64,000 bases of DNA from Clostridiales bacterium (lineage in GTDB: Bacteria; Bacillota; Clostridia; Oscillospirales; Oscillospiraceae): assembly GCA_012719035.1 (NCBI GenBank), contig JAAYBD010000042.1, positions 1 through 64,000 of the forward strand. Direction: 5' to 3'. Of the stretch, positions 60,601 through 64,000 are shown piece after piece. Numbering within the stretch: position 1 is the first letter of the stretch; every line of letters begins with the position of its first letter. The notes beneath the pieces were generated by a model. It was not told the origin of the DNA. It worked only from the letters and a program-made list of their open reading frames with translations, and made no database searches. Both the position numbers and the translations under genes were made by a program.

Positions 60601-60800
60601 GAGACCAATTGAACGGAAACAATTGGAGCAGGCATCATGTGCGATTCTGAGAAACGGCAGAAAGCCGCTGCGTTTTACGTGCATAAATGCCCCGGACTTG
60701 CGATCGGGGTCAAGGCGTATTGGTGCTGACGGGGCATATACACGCAAACGCTTCGGCTGACGGGAAAATCATCTGCACCGGATGTTCTGATGACTATGAC
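60601..60800 (+). promoter_or_regulatory. Structured leader upstream of FecBCD-type importer, class unknown
   Basis: About 200 nt of GC-rich, foldable sequence in an otherwise AT-rich gap. Possible pairings are CCAATTG/CAATTGG (60605-60627), CATC...GTGC...GATT with AATC...GCAC...GATG (60632-60786), and ATGCCCC/GGGGCAT (60687-60738). It resembles no riboswitch I can name with confidence: a GTGCGA...CGG...CCGC run recalls cobalamin aptamers, but no B12 box is found. No terminator or ribosome-sequestering stem is clear. A metabolite- or metal-sensing RNA is a guess. Confidence 0.45.
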
Positions 60801-60830
60801 CGGTAAAAACAAATTTTTAGGAGAGAAATT

Positions 60831-61943
60831 ATGAAAAAGATTCTTGCATTGCTTTTGACTATGATGATGCTTTTTGCAGGATGTTCGCCTGCGGCGGACC
60901 AGTCCTCACCCGAGCCGGAAGCGGCATCGCCCGAGCAGGGAGAAGCGGCAACGCGCACAATAACCGATATGCTTGGACGTGAAGTTGAGATACCCTCGAA
61001 AATCGAAACCGCAGCAGTAGCGGGAAGCGCTGCGCGTATGCTTACCTATGCCGGATGTGCCGATAAACTGGTAGGCGTGACCGATATGGACAAATCAAAT
61101 GACCCCGGAATGCCGTATACTGTTGTCAATGCCGAGAATTTTGCAGATCTGACTCCGGTAGGGGCAGGCGGCAGCAAAGATGTTACATATGACGAAGCGC
61201 TTGTTACATTGAACCCCGACATCATTTTTGCATACAAGGATTTGGACACTGTTACCGAGCTGCAGCAAAAAACCAATATACCCGTTGTCGGACTGAAATA
61301 CGAAGGTATTTTCAGCGATGATGTTTACAGTGCGCTTGAGCTTGTCGGAGACATTATGGGAACTTCCGAGCACTGTACGAAAGTCATCGAGGGATTGAAA
61401 GCTTACCAAAAGGATTTGAATGACCGCACAAAAGACATTCCCGATGAAGACAAGCCGACCGTATATGCAGGAGCTGTCAGCTTCCGCGGAGGTCACGGTA
61501 TTGACGGTACATATGCCAAATATCCTCCCTTTGTTGCTATAAACGCAAAAAATGTGGTCGATGAAACGGGCGAGTCCGGAGCTTTGATGATTGATAAGGA
61601 GAAGATCGTGGTCTGGGATCCCGAAATTATCTTCCTTACCCCCGGCAATATGAACCTTGTCAATGAGGACTATGCGGTCAATAAGAGCTTTTATGACGGA
61701 CTTCAGGCAGTTAAAAACGGCAATATCTATGCACAGGTTTCCTATAATTACAATTCCACAAACATCGAAATTGCGGTAGTTGACGCTTATTATGCGGGAA
61801 TGATTATTTACCCCGACAAATTTGCCGACATCGATTTTGAAAAGAAGGCAGATGAGATTTTTACGCTCATGCTTGGAGAGCCCTATTTGCAGAAGCTTAA
61901 CGATTCCGGTCAAGGTTTCGGCAAGCTCGTGATCGGTGAGTGA
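60831..61943 (+). CDS. FecB/BtuF-type ABC substrate-binding lipoprotein
   Basis: Extracellular lipoprotein of 370 aa (signal MKKILALLLTMMMLFAGC, lipobox FAGC). The mature type 3 (TroA/BtuF-like) fold shows TRTITDMLGREVEIPSKIETAAV, GVTDMDKSN and the mid-helix linker between lobes, with NPDIIFAYKDLDTVTELQQKTNIPVVGL. Ligand in the family: ferric siderophore, heme or cobalamin; not predictable here. GGAG precedes the ATG. Start of a three-gene operon with overlapping junctions. Confidence 0.9.
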   Translation: MKKILALLLTMMMLFAGCSPAADQSSPEPEAASPEQGEAATRTITDMLGREVEIPSKIETAAVAGSAARMLTYAGCADKLVGVTDMDKSNDPGMPYTVVNAENFADLTPVGAGGSKDVTYDEALVTLNPDIIFAYKDLDTVTELQQKTNIPVVGLKYEGIFSDDVYSALELVGDIMGTSEHCTKVIEGLKAYQKDLNDRTKDIPDEDKPTVYAGAVSFRGGHGIDGTYAKYPPFVAINAKNVVDETGESGALMIDKEKIVVWDPEIIFLTPGNMNLVNEDYAVNKSFYDGLQAVKNGNIYAQVSYNYNSTNIEIAVVDAYYAGMIIYPDKFADIDFEKKADEIFTLMLGEPYLQKLNDSGQGFGKLVIGE

Positions 61944-63016
61944 CTGCGCCGATGCATAAGCTTGCAAAAAAGAACTTGACTTACAGCGCCTATATACGTT
62001 TTAAGATAAGTGTTATAATCCTGCTCGGAATAATCTGCATATTTGCCGCCTTTGTGGCGATTGCCGCCGGATCTGCCGGTCTTTCGCCCAAGGAAGTGGC
62101 ACTCACCTTGATAGGTCATGGAACAAAGCAGAGCGAAACGGTTATTTTCAACATTCGCCTGCCGCGCGTTGTAACGGCAATTGTAGCCGGAATCGGTCTT
62201 GCCACCACCGGCTGCGCTATGCAGAGCCTGCTCCGCAACCCTCTTGCTTCAGCATCGACACTCGGCGTTTCGCAGGGTGCGGCTTTCGGAGCGTCTTTTG
62301 CAATCGTTGTGCTTGGGGCAGGCGTTCAGAGCCAGACCTTGGACGGCGTGACTATTATGAATCCGTACCTTGTGTCGATTTGCGCTTTTGTGTGTTCCAT
62401 GCTTTCAACGCTTGTTGTTCTGGGATTGTCGCGCTTCAAGAAAATTACACCTGAAGCAATGGTGCTCTCGGGCGTTGCGCTCAGTGCGCTGTTTTCGGGC
62501 GGCACAACGCTGATGCAGTATTTTGCCGATGACGTCAAAGTTGCAGCCGTTGTTTTCTGGACCTTTGGGGATTTGGGACGTGCTTCATGGCGCGAAGTCA
62601 CTATTATGGCAATAGTAACTTTGATTTCCTTTGTGTATTTTATGTTCAACCGATGGAACTACAATGCTATGCAAAGCGGCGAAAATACCGCGAAAGGGCT
62701 CGGCGTCAACGTAGATTCCATGCGCATTGTCGGAATGGTAATCTGTTCGTTTACGGCGTCCGTAATTGTTTCCTTTGTAGGAATAATAAACTTTATCGGG
62801 CTTATTTCTCCTCACGTGATGCGGCGAATCATAGGAGGGGACCATCGGTACCTGCTTCCGGCATCTGCGCTTGCAGGGGCGCTCATGCTGCTTTTAAGCG
62901 ACACTTTGGCGCGCTTAGCCGTTGCGCCTGTAATTCTTCCGATCGGGGCGATCACGTCATTTTTAGGCGCTCCGCTGTTCCTGTATTTACTTTTTAAGGG
63001 GGTAGCAAGAAAATGA
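61940..63016 (+). CDS. FecCD-family ABC permease
   Basis: Inner-membrane permease of 358 aa with about ten helices. It carries the FecCD motifs RLPRVVTAIVAGIGLATTGCAMQSLLRNPLASASTLGVSQGAAFGAS and GLISPHVMRRIIGGDHRYLLPASALAGALMLLLSD. The GTG at 61940 overlaps the lipoprotein gene stop (GTGA); an ATG four codons on at 61952 is an alternative. Its stop overlaps the ATPase ATG by 4 nt. Confidence 0.93.
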   Translation: MTAPMHKLAKKNLTYSAYIRFKISVIILLGIICIFAAFVAIAAGSAGLSPKEVALTLIGHGTKQSETVIFNIRLPRVVTAIVAGIGLATTGCAMQSLLRNPLASASTLGVSQGAAFGASFAIVVLGAGVQSQTLDGVTIMNPYLVSICAFVCSMLSTLVVLGLSRFKKITPEAMVLSGVALSALFSGGTTLMQYFADDVKVAAVVFWTFGDLGRASWREVTIMAIVTLISFVYFMFNRWNYNAMQSGENTAKGLGVNVDSMRIVGMVICSFTASVIVSFVGIINFIGLISPHVMRRIIGGDHRYLLPASALAGALMLLLSDTLARLAVAPVILPIGAITSFLGAPLFLYLLFKGVARK

Positions 63017-63771
63017 TAAATGTCAAGGATTTGAACTTTTCCTATGGCAAAAGCTGTCGGGTGCTCAGCCAAATCGCTTTTGAGGCAAATGAGGGGCAAT
63101 GCATTGCTGTCCTTGGCAACAACGGTGCAGGAAAGAGCACAATGATAAAATGCCTAAACCGGATTCTGCAGCCTCAGGAGGGAACCGTCGTAGTCAACGG
63201 GCGGGACATACAGAGGCTGAAACGCCAAAAAATAGCTCAGGACATGGCTTATGTCGCACAGCAAAACGAAAGCGCCCAGTTTACGGTTTATGACGCTGTT
63301 TTGCTCGGAAGAAAACCTTACATCAAGCTGAATCCAACTGAGGAAGACCATAAAATTACGAAAGATATCCTCAAGCGGATGGGACTCGAGTCGTTTTCTC
63401 TCCGCTACCTTGATGAGCTTTCGGGCGGTGAGCTTCAAAAGGTCATGCTTGCTCGTGCTCTTGCCCAGCAGCCCAAAGTGCTGATGCTTGATGAGCCTAC
63501 AAGCAATCTTGATTTAAAAAACCAGTATGAGGTTCTGAGAATCATACGCGATATCGCAATAGAAGACCGCATCTGCGTCATTATAGTGATACACGATTTG
63601 AATCTTGCCCTGCGCTACTGTGACCGCTTTATGTTCATTAAGGACAGTTCCGTATATTCTCTCGGCGATATAAATACGGTAAATTCCGAAACGATAAGTG
63701 AAGTTTATGGCATGAATGTGGCAATTGAGAACATAAGGGGATACCAAACAGTTGTACCTATATGCGGCTGA
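63013..63771 (+). CDS. FecE/BtuD-type ABC ATP-binding protein
   Basis: ATPase of 252 aa with Walker A GNNGAGKST, Q-loop VAQQNESAQFTVYDAVLLGRKPY (family-typical Q and LGR), signature LSGGELQK, Walker B VLMLDEPTSNLD and H-loop VIHDLN. It powers the importer with the preceding permease (ATGA overlap). No further gene is visible on this strand; a terminator follows 57 nt later. Confidence 0.95.
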   Translation: MINVKDLNFSYGKSCRVLSQIAFEANEGQCIAVLGNNGAGKSTMIKCLNRILQPQEGTVVVNGRDIQRLKRQKIAQDMAYVAQQNESAQFTVYDAVLLGRKPYIKLNPTEEDHKITKDILKRMGLESFSLRYLDELSGGELQKVMLARALAQQPKVLMLDEPTSNLDLKNQYEVLRIIRDIAIEDRICVIIVIHDLNLALRYCDRFMFIKDSSVYSLGDINTVNSETISEVYGMNVAIENIRGYQTVVPICG

Positions 63772-63827
63772 TAGGGCAAAAGGAGAGCGCTGTACTGCGA
63801 TTTTAATGACCGTTTCATAAAAAGCAT

Positions 63828-63871
63828 AGGAATCGTCTCAAAAAGAAATTGCTGAGACGATTCCTTTGTTT
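63828..63871 (+). terminator. Terminator of FecBCD-type operon
   Basis: A 13-bp stem AGGAATCGTCTCA/TGAGACGATTCCT with a 12-nt loop, followed by TTGTTT. Confidence 0.85.
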
Positions 63872-63913
63872 AGGTGAAAGATTGTGCGTATGAACTACGT
63901 AATAGGAGACAGA

Positions 63914-63971
63914 AAGAACCCGCACTTCAGCTGCCACGAAGCACTCACGACAGCTTGATGTACGGGTTCTT
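63914..63971. repeat. Inverted repeat at the right window edge
   Basis: AAGAACCCG...CGGGTTCTT with an inner CAGCTG...CAGCT element, 58 nt in all. It may be a second terminator or a dispersed repeat; only 29 nt remain to the window edge. Confidence 0.4.
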
Positions 63972-64000
63972 ATTAGAGCGAATTAATTGAATTTAATTCG

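Noticed and set aside
60601-60800. Cobalamin, fluoride, TPP, SAM and NiCo riboswitch identities for the FecBCD leader
   Set aside because: The conserved boxes of each class are missing or too partial; only the general structure is supported.
1-64000. Mobile elements, phage genes, CRISPR, tRNA or rRNA
   Set aside because: No transposase, integrase, regularly spaced repeat or RNA-gene signature was seen on reading; a tRNAscan or RepeatMasker-type run would settle this.

Overview
The window looks like chromosome from an anaerobic, probably gut-dwelling member of the Clostridia (Oscillospiraceae/Ruminococcaceae-like). The signs are strong Shine-Dalgarno sites (AGGAGG-type), consensus TTGACA/TATAAT promoters, intrinsic terminators, an NAD-linked electron-bifurcating-type [FeFe]-hydrogenase operon, a CoA-transferase, oxygen-independent sugar-acid catabolism and a clostridial polyamine operon. 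I see no rRNA, tRNA, insertion sequence, phage gene or CRISPR array. The species is not identifiable from this sequence alone.

Layout. (1) 0.3-3.6 kb: a SARP/BTAD-type regulator with a degenerate GGDEF-like tail, an SDR dehydrogenase and a TetR regulator. (2) 3.9-18.3 kb: a sugar or cyclitol catabolic locus. It has an RbsACB-type ABC importer, a leftward operon (zinc alcohol dehydrogenase, creatininase-like hydrolase, KDG kinase, KDPG aldolase fused to a VOC domain, Ldh2-type dehydrogenase, TIM-barrel epimerase), a divergent GntR regulator, an old-yellow-enzyme oxidoreductase and a fructuronate/tagaturonate-reductase-like enzyme. The set closely matches the inositol route known from Thermotoga maritima (IolM, IolN, IolO, then tagaturonate to KDG to KDPG). 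Near-identical palindromic operators lie just after the promoters of the importer, the leftward operon and gntR. (3) 18.9-25.2 kb: a six-gene polyamine operon encoding both the AdoMet-dependent and the carboxyspermidine routes, preceded by a possible attenuator.

(4) 25.4-38.3 kb: a CoA-transferase with a divergent LysR regulator and a 24-bp palindrome between them; TetR, an MmpL-type RND pump and a heptad-repeat surface protein; an ABC exporter; a small secreted protein; GyrI-like, GNAT and MFS genes. (5) 38.6-53.0 kb: a redox and hydrogen island. It holds a four-domain sulfur-transfer flavoprotein, a TM1266-type hydrogenase regulator, a NitT/TauT-type ABC importer, the hnd operon (leftward) and, divergent from it, a five-gene cluster (DRTGG, HATPase, H-cluster-like iron-sulfur protein, DRTGG, PHP) that reads like a hydrogen- or redox-sensing signalling module. 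That cluster is the best candidate here for a poorly described system. (6) 53.4-64 kb: a flavodoxin-fold protein, an ECF sigma factor with an RsgI-like anti-sigma factor, a lysine-riboswitch-controlled amino-acid importer, a methyltransferase, and a FecBCD-type importer behind a long structured leader of unknown class.

Gene starts were moved from the ORF track wherever a Shine-Dalgarno site clearly favoured an internal codon. Functions come from recognised motifs and gene order, with no database search.
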